Assembly (NCBI GenBank): GCA_963663365.2
Contig: CAXXIH010000001.1
Location: 868,001 to 932,000, forward strand
DNA from: G963663365 sp963663365
GTDB lineage: Bacteria; Hinthialibacterota; Hinthialibacteria; Hinthialibacterales; G963663365
DNA length: 64,000 bases
Direction: 5' to 3'
The translations under genes and the position numbers were made by a program. Of this stretch, positions 16,980-24,546 are shown piece by piece. Each line of letters starts with the position of its first letter. Position 1 is the stretch's first letter. The notes beneath the pieces are model-generated. The model was not told the origin of the DNA and did no database searches. It was given only the letters and a program-made list of their open reading frames with translations.

Positions 16980-17156
16980 GGGATTAACAGCAATCCGGAT
17001 TGTCTTCCGGATTCTTGAGCAAAAAGCAAAAAGGCCGCTCATGTGAGCGGCCAGAAAATCTTCACGCTCCCCGGGTAGGACTCGAATGCCGCGATGGCGG
17101 TGCGGCACCTGCGCTCCGCTCCGGCCTACAAACTGGCCAAGGGTCCCGCCATCGGC
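16980..17156. repeat. 177-bp tandem unit 2 (same structure)
   Basis: Exactly one 177-bp period after unit 1, with a few substitutions (for example CAATCC for CCATCC, and ATGTGAG for AAGTGAG in the terminator loop). A third period begins at 17157 but after about 25 bases runs into the GIY-YIG coding remnant. This shows that the repeat tail is the 3' end of that gene. Confidence 0.85.
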
Positions 17157-17160
17157 GGGA

Positions 17161-17388
17161 TTAACAGCCATCCGGATTGCCTTTTGAATGGCTGAGCAGG
17201 AAGCGTTTGATACCTCGCTTCTTGATCTGCTTTTCCAAAGCCATCGCTTCTGCTCGGGTTTCGCAGCTCTGTGTCCAGACCAGCCTCCAAGGGCCGGGGA
17301 ATTGCTTTGTCGTTTTTGTGCTGTGATGATTGGGGTCGTTATGTTGTTGAATCCGGCGTTCCAAGTTGCCGGTTTGTCCGGACGGCAA
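17161..17388 (-). pseudogene. Degenerate GIY-YIG nuclease gene
   Basis: The minus strand encodes GQTGNLERRIQQHNDPNHHS and then GPWRLVWTQSCETRAEAMALEKQIKKRG, a clear match to the second half of small GIY-YIG endonucleases. Upstream, where the GIY...YIG strands should be, the same frame contains stops (around 17400-17415), and the pieces are spread over frames. The N terminus and its catalytic tyrosines are therefore lost. These small nucleases often travel next to tRNA and rRNA genes; here the 3' end is joined to copies of the tRNA-Asn 3' end. Confidence 0.7.
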
Positions 17389-17453
17389 AATGTCCGCTTA
17401 CATCTCCTACGTCTTTGTTGAATAATGGAGCAGACAAATTTGGAGGGTGAGTA

Positions 17454-17639
17454 ATGCTTAGCGCATTCTTTGAACGGTTCGGCCCGATGGCGAAACTCCG
17501 CTCGCACCGGGAGGTTGTCGCTCTTGTAATATTCCTCCTTATCTTTGGCCGCGGACCTGGTGGTTTTATAAAGGCAATGATCTGCTTCGCCATGTATCGC
17601 TACATCACATGGAAGCCGGATGATCAACAAGATCCTTGA
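17454..17639 (+). CDS. Possible small membrane protein
   Basis: 61 residues with one hydrophobic helix (about 20-33, EVVALVIFLLIFG). A strong GGAGG lies 7 bases before the ATG. It lies in the island between the GIY-YIG remnant and the DUF3800 gene. It could be real or chance; no family recognised. Confidence 0.35.
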   Translation: MLSAFFERFGPMAKLRSHREVVALVIFLLIFGRGPGGFIKAMICFAMYRYITWKPDDQQDP

Positions 17640-18001
17640 TGGTTCATGAAACGGCGCCGACCTGGATGCGAAGTGCCGCAACTTCCCCCCAAATGCCAAA
17701 CCCCGTCCGGGCGGCCGGAAGTTATCTAAATATCCCAGGTAGGACTCGAATACCGCGCTATATGCGCGGCACCTTCGCTCCGCTCCGGCCTATGATTTGG
17801 ATACACGGACTGTGAAGAAGATATCCTGGTGGTGATGATGGGATATATAAGATACGAGAGAATAGGAAGCGGAGGATCAATATGGGGCAGCGGGTGAGAA
17901 TAGGCTGCGGAAACAGGTGAAAATCTGCCTTTGCGGATGTGGTTGTTGGTGTAAAATAATGAGTTTGTATATTTGAACTTGCTTTTCTCATGGGGGGCAT
18001 T
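17640..18001. other. Gene-free spacer with a partial tRNA-Asn-like repeat (17734-17795)
   Basis: 17734-17750 (CCCAGGTAGGACTCGAA) is a diverged copy of the tRNA-Asn 3' end. It is followed by the same GCGCGGCACC...CTCCGGCC hairpin block found in the 177-bp units, but the terminator part is missing. The rest, to the DUF3800 start, shows nothing convincing. Confidence 0.6.
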
Positions 18002-18784
18002 ATGCTGTATGCTAGGCTTTACATTGATGAAGTCGGAAATCCAAGCCTTACAGCTTCACATAATCACTTAGCTAACCAATATTTCAGCATCACAGGCGTG
18101 ATTTTCGAAAAGAATCATGCAATCACTCATGTGAAACCAGAAATTGAGAAACTTAAAAGTCGATTTTTTCAAAATGCTCCATCCAAACCGACTATTTTTC
18201 ACAGAAAGGATATTTCAGGTCGGCGTGGAGCGTTCAAAGTACTGAACATACCGTCAATTCGAACACAGTTTCATACCGAACTTGGCATTTTTCTCCAGTC
18301 CTGCGCATATACGGTTATAACTGTTTGTATTGATAAATGGGCTCAATATAAAAAGTATCAAAAATGGACTTTCGATCCCTATAAATACGCTATGGAGTTG
18401 ATTGTTGAACGTTATTTCTATCATCTTTCTGCATATGGATTGACCGGAGATGTAATGATAGAAGCCATTAATAAAAGCCGGGATAATATGATGAGCAATC
18501 ATTTTGCTCATATACACTCAGTTGGAACTGCTTTTGTTCCTAATCTATCTGCACGCATTGTAAGCCCCCAATTGAAAATACAAGCAAAGGCCGCAAATAT
18601 TCCGGGCCTACAGATTGCCGATTTATTTGCATCACCTAGCCAGAAGCGGGTCATGCACGCGTATGGACAACCAATTAACCCAACGGCTCTGGACGCAGTA
18701 ATTATCAATAGTGGGTTACAGGATGGCCGATACCATAACGACGGCGCCGGAAAAATTTTGGGCTACGGTATGAAATTAATTTAA
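18002..18784 (+). CDS. DUF3800 family protein
   Basis: 260 residues. The N-terminal YARLYIDEVGNPS carries the Asp-Glu of DUF3800, a family predicted to have an RNase H-like fold. The C-terminal IPGLQIADLFASPS carries its conserved Gln-x-x-Asp. DUF3800 proteins are frequent in mobile and defence islands; their activity is not established. I chose ATG 18002 because a run of six G precedes it by 5 bases; an in-frame ATG at 17990 would add four residues. It is the last gene before tRNA-Asn and is likely cargo of the island. Confidence 0.8.
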   Translation: MLYARLYIDEVGNPSLTASHNHLANQYFSITGVIFEKNHAITHVKPEIEKLKSRFFQNAPSKPTIFHRKDISGRRGAFKVLNIPSIRTQFHTELGIFLQSCAYTVITVCIDKWAQYKKYQKWTFDPYKYAMELIVERYFYHLSAYGLTGDVMIEAINKSRDNMMSNHFAHIHSVGTAFVPNLSARIVSPQLKIQAKAANIPGLQIADLFASPSQKRVMHAYGQPINPTALDAVIINSGLQDGRYHNDGAGKILGYGMKLI

Positions 18785-18795
18785 CGAAATTAAAA

Positions 18796-18815
18796 ACGGC
18801 TCCCAAAGGAGCCGT
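18796..18815. terminator. Hairpin after the DUF3800 gene
   Basis: Perfect 8-bp stem ACGGCTCC/GGAGCCGT with a four-base loop. The T run is on the minus-strand side, so it would best stop leftward transcription, but it may also protect the DUF3800 transcript end. Confidence 0.55.
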
Positions 18816-18880
18816 AAACGAAGGCTTCTGCCTTCTCCCTCCAGAGACACAATTAAGTATCCTGGATTGATATAATTTTA

Positions 18881-19000
18881 CAACAAGAATCAACAAGAAT
18901 CAACAAGAATCAACAAGAATCAACAAGAATCAACAAGAATCAACAAGAATCAACAAGAATCAACAAGAATCAACAAGAATCAACAAGAATCAACAAGAAG
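18881..19000. repeat. Twelve tandem copies of a 10-bp unit (CAACAAGAAT)
   Basis: Eleven perfect copies and a twelfth differing only in its last base (T to G), with no spacers. The unit length is close to one helical turn. It is non-coding and lies between the DUF3800 gene and tRNA-Asn. Perfect identity suggests recent slippage amplification; an iteron-like or protein-binding role cannot be excluded. Confidence 0.95.
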
Positions 19001-19123
19001 TGCCATTTTTAATATGCATAATGAGTGGCAGAAGGGGGAAGAAGATAATTCTAGGCCGAAGGTCCCGCCGCAGGCGGGATTAACAGCCATCCGGATTGCC
19101 TTCCAGATTCTTAAGCCAAAAGC

Positions 19124-19148
19124 AAAAAGGCCGCTCAAGTGAGCGGCC
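19124..19148 (-). terminator. Rho-independent terminator of tRNA-Asn
   Basis: Stem GGCCGCTC/GAGCGGCC with loop AAGT at 19129-19148. On the minus strand it is followed by TTTTTGC. It starts about 15 bases after the tRNA 3' end. The same terminator is copied in both 177-bp units. Confidence 0.85.
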
Positions 19149-19162
19149 AGAAAATCTTCACG

Positions 19163-19235
19163 CTCCCCGGGTAGGACTCGAACCTACAACCCACTGGTTA
19201 ACAGCCAGTTGCTCTGCCTATTGAGCTACCGAGGA
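19163..19235 (-). tRNA. tRNA-Asn (anticodon GTT)
   Basis: 73 bases on the minus strand from TCCTCGG (5' acceptor) to CCGGGGA plus discriminator G. The acceptor pairs throughout with one T-G wobble. The anticodon arm reads CTGGCTGTTAACCAG with anticodon GTT, and the T arm GTAGG-TTCGAGT-CCTAC is perfect. CCA is not encoded. Its 3' end is the sequence copied at 16888-16909, 17065-17086 and, diverged, 17734-17750. It is therefore the likely attachment site of the island to its left. Confidence 0.95.
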
Positions 19236-19270
19236 ATAGAATTGCTCCGGCACAGGGCCAGAGCGCGATA

Positions 19271-19299
19271 AAACTAGGCGCTCGGAGCCTTCCGGTCAA
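19271..19299 (-). promoter_or_regulatory. Probable promoter of tRNA-Asn
   Basis: On the minus strand, TTGACC (19294-19299) and TAGTTT (19271-19276) are spaced by 17 bases. They lie about 35 bases upstream of the mature tRNA 5' end. Confidence 0.55.
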
Positions 19300-19452
19300 G
19301 CTGACGCCGTTAGGAAGTGTATCCAAGACATCGGTGCAAAGATGGCCTTGACAGTTAGGCCGGTTAAGACGGCGGTTCCGGCGTGCAAATCATAGGGCGG
19401 AGCAGGGTGGCCGCCTCGCGAAGCCGGGCCTCTTTCTCTACGTTATCGAATC

Positions 19453-20322
19453 ATGAATGCAACTACCCAAGCGGGCCGTGTCGCCCTTATTCAATTCCCC
19501 GGATCAAACTGTGAATCTGAAACCGAGCGTGCGCTGAGCGCCGCGGGCCTGAATGTGACCACCTACCGTTGGAACGCGGAGCCGGGCGGTCTCGAAGATT
19601 TCGATGCCTATGTGATCGGTGGCGGGTTCTCATACGAAGACCGTGTCCGTGCCGGTGTGATCGCGGCCAAAGAGCCGCTGCTCGAAGTTATGTGCCGCCG
19701 TGCGGGCGAAGGCGCGCCGGTATTGGGCATTTGTAATGGCGCGCAGATTCTGCTTGAAACCGGTCTGGTGCCGGGCCTGAGCCGGGGACAGGTCGAAATG
19801 GCCCTGGCTCCTAACAAGATGACCGTGGACGGCGAAATTGTCCGTAGCGGCCACCACTGCGCCTGGGTGGAGTTGCGTTATGAGGCCACCGCAGGCCGTA
19901 CACCCTTCACAACCCGTCTGCAGCCCGGCGACCAGGTGCCCATGACTCTTTCCCATGGCGAAGGCCGCTTTACATGCCGTGATGAAGAGACTCTCAACGC
20001 GCTTCTAGAGAACGACCAGGTGCTATTCCGTTATGTCGGTGACGATGGAGAGCCCTCGGATAACTTCCCTACCAATCCCAACGGTTCATGGCGTTCTGTC
20101 GCGGGACTGTGCAATCCCGAAGGCAATGTTGTGGCGCTGATGCCGCATCCCGAGCGGGCCTCGTTCCTGTTCCAGGTGCCCAGTGTTTGGCCCGGCCCAT
20201 GGGGCGAACAGAAACGCAAAGCCGCGGGAAACTGGGAGACGTTCTCCGGTCCCGGCCCGGGTTTTGTGATGTTCCAATCCCTGGCCGACAGCCTTGGCCT
20301 TCCTGTCAAACCCGAAATGTAA
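19453..20322 (+). CDS. purQ: Phosphoribosylformylglycinamidine synthase, glutaminase subunit PurQ
   Basis: 289 residues, class I glutamine amidotransferase. It supplies ammonia for the fourth step of purine synthesis together with PurL and PurS. The catalytic Cys94 sits in PVLGICNGAQIL and the His/Glu pair in ALMPHPERAS. The start IQFPGSNCE is the PurQ hallmark. It is longer than the common 220-230-residue form, with an extended C-terminal region before PGFVMFQSL. It stands alone, divergent from tRNA-Asn, with 217 bases of spacer that show no clear riboswitch. No purL or purS is in the window. Confidence 0.92.
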   Translation: MNATTQAGRVALIQFPGSNCESETERALSAAGLNVTTYRWNAEPGGLEDFDAYVIGGGFSYEDRVRAGVIAAKEPLLEVMCRRAGEGAPVLGICNGAQILLETGLVPGLSRGQVEMALAPNKMTVDGEIVRSGHHCAWVELRYEATAGRTPFTTRLQPGDQVPMTLSHGEGRFTCRDEETLNALLENDQVLFRYVGDDGEPSDNFPTNPNGSWRSVAGLCNPEGNVVALMPHPERASFLFQVPSVWPGPWGEQKRKAAGNWETFSGPGPGFVMFQSLADSLGLPVKPEM

Positions 20323-20349
20323 AGCCGGAATTAATCGCATTAACACTCT

Positions 20350-20376
20350 CTAAGCCAAGATGTACCAATGGCTTAG
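20350..20376. terminator. Hairpin between convergent purQ and rbsC
   Basis: CTAAGCCA (20350-20357) pairs with TGGCTTAG (20369-20376) around an 11-base loop, just after purQ. No clear T run, so terminator function is tentative. Confidence 0.4.
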
Positions 20377-20379
20377 GAG

Positions 20380-20401
20380 CAATGTCGGAATTCCGACATT
20401 G
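20380..20401. promoter_or_regulatory. Perfect 22-bp palindrome between purQ and rbsC
   Basis: The half-site CAATGTCGGAA is followed directly by its exact complement, with no loop. Together with the neighbouring hairpin it fills the convergent intergenic space. It could be the end structure of either transcript or a protein-binding site. Confidence 0.5.
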
Positions 20402-20436
20402 TGTCTTTGGCGCATGTAGAAGGCTGTATTTTCGTT

Positions 20437-21498
20437 TTACGATTTCTTATCGCTGCTTAGGGAGCGGTGACGCCAGAGGTCGGCAAAGACGGCCAGAATG
20501 ATGATCGAGCCGATCACGATCCGCTGCACATAAGGTGAAATTCCTACCAGATTGCAGCCATTCCGCAAAAAGCCCATGATCGCCGCGCCGATCATCGAAC
20601 CCAAGATGGTGCCTTCACCACCCAAAAGGCTGCCGCCGCCGATGACGACAGCGGCGATGACATCCAATTCCCGGCCTACGGCGATTGTGGGTTGTCCCGT
20701 GACCAGACGTGAGGATTGGATGATTCCGGCGATCCCCGTAGCCAAACCGCATAGGGCATAGACAGCCACTTTGCTGCGGTTGACCCGGATTCCACAGAGA
20801 CCGGCGGTTTGTTCATTGGAACCGATGGCGTAAACGCTGGTTCCGAATACGGTCTTACGTAACACCAGCCAGGCCAGGGCCGCAAAAACGATCAAAAACA
20901 GAAATGAGTAAGGAACGACCAGGCCGAGCCCGGGAATCTTGAGTTCAGCATTGGCCAGATATTCGAACTGGTCGGGCAGATTGGTGACCTGCAGACCGCC
21001 GGTGATTTGGAGCGCTGTTCCGCGAAAAATCTCAAGCGTGCCCAGGGTCACGATGAATGGCGGCAGGCGCAGTTTGGTGATCATGATGCCATTGAGCGCG
21101 CCGCAGATCGCTCCGGTCAGCACCGAAACCGCCACGCCGCCGCAGATGGCCGAAATCACCGGCCAGCCGGTTTCCAACTCTTCGGGGGACATGGTTTGCG
21201 CGTAATGCTCCATGATGCCGTTAATGGCCATGGTTCCGGTCACGCCTGAAAGCGCGATCAGCGATCCCACCGATAGGTCAATGCCGCCGCTGACGATGAC
21301 ATAGGTCATCCCTACCGCGGTTAGGGCCACGACTAAAATCTGCCCGGCGACATTGCCCATATTGCGGCCGGTTAAAAATGATTGTGGCGCAAGGATCGAA
21401 AACAGCGCGATGATAATGGCCAATCCTAAAAGCGGTCCTAAAAGATCGACTACTTTTTTTAGCGTTCCGGATACACCCGCGGCTTGCGGTTCAGACAT
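20437..21498 (-). CDS. rbsC: Ribose-type sugar ABC transporter permease
   Basis: 353 residues with about ten membrane helices and the family stretches VSGGIDLSVGSLIALSGVTG, AVVIGGGSLLGGEGTILGSM and GIQRxVxG-like end regions of RbsC/XylH/AraH permeases. I start it at 21498 (MSEPQAAG); its ATG lies within the last eight bases of rbsA, a typical coupled overlap. The reading that continues to 21648 is inside rbsA and not membrane-like. Works with rbsA and rbsB. Confidence 0.92.
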   Translation of the reverse strand: MSEPQAAGVSGTLKKVVDLLGPLLGLAIIIALFSILAPQSFLTGRNMGNVAGQILVVALTAVGMTYVIVSGGIDLSVGSLIALSGVTGTMAINGIMEHYAQTMSPEELETGWPVISAICGGVAVSVLTGAICGALNGIMITKLRLPPFIVTLGTLEIFRGTALQITGGLQVTNLPDQFEYLANAELKIPGLGLVVPYSFLFLIVFAALAWLVLRKTVFGTSVYAIGSNEQTAGLCGIRVNRSKVAVYALCGLATGIAGIIQSSRLVTGQPTIAVGRELDVIAAVVIGGGSLLGGEGTILGSMIGAAIMGFLRNGCNLVGISPYVQRIVIGSIIILAVFADLWRHRSLSSDKKS

Positions 21499-23053
21499 GA
21501 CTTGTCTCCATTTCGAGGCCCGTGGCCAAGGCCATGACCCCGTGTTCGTCAATTTCATGGCGCGCGTATTTGCGGCTGATAGATCCCCGGCACATAACAT
21601 AGATGGAATCGCACATACCGAAGATTTCCGGCAGATAACTGGATACAAACACTACGCCGCAGCCTTCGCCGGCTAACGCGCATAGCAGACGGTAGATTTC
21701 TTGTTTTGCGCCGATGTCGATACCCCGGGTAGGTTCATCCAAAAGGAAAATCCTGGCCTGTGCCGACATCAGCCGGGCAATAGCGACTTTTTGTTGGTTG
21801 CCTCCGGAGAGTTCGCCGACTTTTTGCAGGGGCGATGCGGCTTTCACGCTCAGTTTTTGCATATGTTCCTGGGCGATTTCATTCTGCACCCGGTCCGATA
21901 TCCACCAACCGGGCAGGATGAGTTTCTGTGTACAGCGATGCAGCGATGAGAGGGTCATGTTTACGGCGATTGAGAGATTTTGCGCCAGGCCCTCACGTGA
22001 ACGGTCTTCGCTTAGGTAACCGATTCCCTCACGCACCAGCACATCCGGGCTGATGCGTTGTACGGTCAGTTTCTCTTCTAAATCGTCGCCTGTTTGCACG
22101 GTGAAATTTTCGGCCTCACCGGAATCCAAACCAAACATGGCCCGCAGCATTTCTGTACGGCCCGAACCGACCAAACCCGCGATACCGACGATCTCACCGG
22201 CGCGGATTTCTAGTGCGGCGTCCGAGGTTCCATTGGGGCTGGATAAGCCCGCAATGGTTAAGACGGGCTTTCCGATTTGAGGCTGACGCTGCGGGTAGAG
22301 CTCGTTTACTTCACGGCCCACCATATGTTGAATGACCGCTTCGGTGGTGACTTCAGCCAGGGGACCGTGATGCGCCAACTGGCCATCGCGCAAGACGGTG
22401 ATCTCGTCTCCGATTTGGCCGAATTCTTCCAGGTAATGGGAGATATAAATCACCGCCACACCGCGTTCGGTCAACGTACGAATCACCGCAAACAGCGTTG
22501 CCGCTTCTTGTTCGGACAGCGCGGCGGTCGGTTCATCCATCACGATCAATTCCGCATCCGCGGCTAAGGCCCGGGCGATTTCGACTACTTGTCTTTGGGC
22601 AATCCCCAGGTCCCGGGTTAATGTTCGCGGATCGATATCGACAGAAAGACGTTCGAAAAGTTCTTCGCAACGGCGGATTTGCTCGGCCTCATTTACGAAA
22701 CCGAATTTTGCGACCTCTTGGCCAAGGAATACATTTGTATGCACAGGGAGATGCAGCGCCAAGGTCAGTTCCTGGTAGATCATGGCGATGCCTTGGCGCA
22801 AGGCTTCAGACGGGCTGTCGGGGCGGAACGGCTCTCCGTGCCAAAGAATCTCCCCGCTATCCGCGGCATGCACACCCATCAAGATTTTCATGAGCGTGCT
22901 TTTTCCGGCTCCGTTTTCACCCGCCAAAATGTGTACGGTCCCCGCGTGCACATCCATACTGACATCATTAAGCGCAACCGTGCCGCCGAATGTTTTGTGG
23001 ATGTTACAAAACGAAAGCAACGGCTTATTGGCTTCGGAGTTCAACTGATTCAT
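21491..23053 (-). CDS. rbsA: Sugar ABC transporter ATP-binding protein (two ATPase domains)
   Basis: 520 residues, tandem ATPase domains typical of CUT2 transporters. Domain 1 has Walker A GENGAGKST, then VMDEPTAALSE. Domain 2 has the degenerate Walker A region GLVGSGRTEM, signature LSGGNQQKVAIARLM and LLDEPTRGIDIGAK. The gene is followed by rbsC with an 8-base overlap and preceded by rbsB with a 120-base gap. The exact sugar (ribose, xylose, galactose or another) cannot be told from sequence. Confidence 0.92.
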   Translation of the reverse strand: MNQLNSEANKPLLSFCNIHKTFGGTVALNDVSMDVHAGTVHILAGENGAGKSTLMKILMGVHAADSGEILWHGEPFRPDSPSEALRQGIAMIYQELTLALHLPVHTNVFLGQEVAKFGFVNEAEQIRRCEELFERLSVDIDPRTLTRDLGIAQRQVVEIARALAADAELIVMDEPTAALSEQEAATLFAVIRTLTERGVAVIYISHYLEEFGQIGDEITVLRDGQLAHHGPLAEVTTEAVIQHMVGREVNELYPQRQPQIGKPVLTIAGLSSPNGTSDAALEIRAGEIVGIAGLVGSGRTEMLRAMFGLDSGEAENFTVQTGDDLEEKLTVQRISPDVLVREGIGYLSEDRSREGLAQNLSIAVNMTLSSLHRCTQKLILPGWWISDRVQNEIAQEHMQKLSVKAASPLQKVGELSGGNQQKVAIARLMSAQARIFLLDEPTRGIDIGAKQEIYRLLCALAGEGCGVVFVSSYLPEIFGMCDSIYVMCRGSISRKYARHEIDEHGVMALATGLEMETSHV

Positions 23054-23173
23054 ACGTTCGGTTGTGTCAGACAGGTTTTATCAAGTTAATTCTTTCAACA
23101 CATTTGGGGCGTATTCCGGCCGGTATAAAATAAGGCCTAACCGGACATCAAAATTTGCAACGCCCATTTGCCT

Positions 23174-24163
23174 TTATTCATCGAGCGAACTCAAATCCGG
23201 CTGGAGGAGTTTGGCGTTTTCCGGCTCGTCCATTGTCTCCGTTTTGATGACCTTGACGCCGGTATCGATACGTTTGTCTGGTGTTTTGCCATTCATCGCA
23301 TCGACCAAAGTGCTCACCGCAAGGTAACCCATGCGGAATGGATCCTGCAAAACCAATGCATTGATTTCCCCGGCGCGTAAGGCTTCGTTCAATTTTTCGG
23401 AAGCGTCGAAACCGACCAACTTTTTCTTTCCGGCCAGGTCTTGGGCACGCAAAGCCTGCCAAGCTCCGAAGGTCATCGGTTCGCAAGACGCGAAAATACC
23501 ATCCACATCGGGATTGCGCGTAAGCAAATCTTCTGTGACGGCCCGTGCCCGCGCCCGGTCGCTATTGCCATACTGCATGTCCACGATTTCGATTTCAGGG
23601 AAATTTTTGGCGATGGCATCCTTAAAACCTTGTTCGCGTTTGTCGGTGGAGCCGCTGCCCGGTTCATTGGCGATGACGATGACTTTACCTTTGTTGCCAA
23701 GTAGTTCGGCCAAGGCCTGGGCCGCTTTGACACCACCCTCGTAATTGTCGGTTGCGACGAAACTGACGTAATCCTCGGTGTTGGCATCCGAATCGAAGAG
23801 CACAAGCGGGATTTTGTCTTGATTCACGCGCTTGATAACCGGCAGCAAAGCATCGGCATCCTGCGGAGCCAGGGCGATGGCATCGACCATTTTGGCGATG
23901 AAGTTCTCCACGATTTCGATTTGCAGGTCGCGTTGGATTTCGGTTTGCGGACCCTGCCATTCAATTTTGACATCGAGGTCTTTGGAGGCCTGCAAAGCGC
24001 CTGCGTGCACGGTCTGCCAGAATTCATGCGCAGTACCTTTGGGAATAACGGCAATGGTTACTTGTTTTTTGCCTTGTTCGCCACAGCCAGCCGCGAAGAA
24101 TACCGAGGCTACTAGACCGCCCAATAGGATTGCCCCAATGTGAAGACTCCCTCGCTTACGCAT
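23174..24163 (-). CDS. rbsB: Sugar ABC transporter substrate-binding lipoprotein
   Basis: 329 residues. The lipobox FFAAGC puts the lipidated Cys at 27. The mature part is a type I periplasmic binding protein (IAVIPKGTAHEFWQTVHAGA, VDAIALAPQDADALLPVIKR, VFASCEP-like end). AGGAG lies 7 bases before the ATG. First gene of the rbs operon (B-A-C, unlike the usual D-A-C-B order), with no kinase or LacI-type regulator alongside. In Gram-negatives such lipid-anchored binding proteins stay at the inner membrane. Confidence 0.9.
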   Translation of the reverse strand: MRKRGSLHIGAILLGGLVASVFFAAGCGEQGKKQVTIAVIPKGTAHEFWQTVHAGALQASKDLDVKIEWQGPQTEIQRDLQIEIVENFIAKMVDAIALAPQDADALLPVIKRVNQDKIPLVLFDSDANTEDYVSFVATDNYEGGVKAAQALAELLGNKGKVIVIANEPGSGSTDKREQGFKDAIAKNFPEIEIVDMQYGNSDRARARAVTEDLLTRNPDVDGIFASCEPMTFGAWQALRAQDLAGKKKLVGFDASEKLNEALRAGEINALVLQDPFRMGYLAVSTLVDAMNGKTPDKRIDTGVKVIKTETMDEPENAKLLQPDLSSLDE

Positions 24164-24546
24164 CTTCTGCTCCTATCCGTACCGTAATATTGTTTTGTCA
24201 ACTGTGATGGCGAATTTCATCAGTTCCGCCATCCAATGGTGTGTTGTCTTATGTTGCCATTACGAGCCGTTCTGAACTCATAATGTGCAAAAATTATTTT
24301 AACAGCTAAGCGATTGGTGAGATAGGCGCTCTTTTTTGCTGTTCGGTTGGGTTTGGTTTGGGTGACGAATATTCGCCAGCGAAAAGGCCGGTGCATGTTC
24401 TCAAGGCCGCTTCGGGCTAAAATCGGCGATGGAAACTCGAAATCGAGCGGGAAGCGAATTGTGTCACTCTGATTGTGATCTGACTCCCGGCGCAATGGGG
24501 ATGGCATGGAAATGATAGACTGCTGCTTGTCCGAAAAGAGATATTC
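24164..24546. other. 383-bp divergent spacer between rbsB and the DUF2723 gene
   Basis: No gene is supported here. It must contain the promoter of the rbs operon (minus strand) and of the DUF2723 gene (plus strand), but I see no good consensus pair for either. Confidence 0.5.

Noticed and set aside
16689..17699. A 336-codon open frame on the minus strand
   Set aside because: It runs through the 177-bp repeats and the GIY-YIG remnant in the wrong frame; its apparent protein repeats are only the DNA repeats translated.
18881..19000. CRISPR-like array
   Set aside because: The units are 10 bp with no spacers and there are no cas genes.
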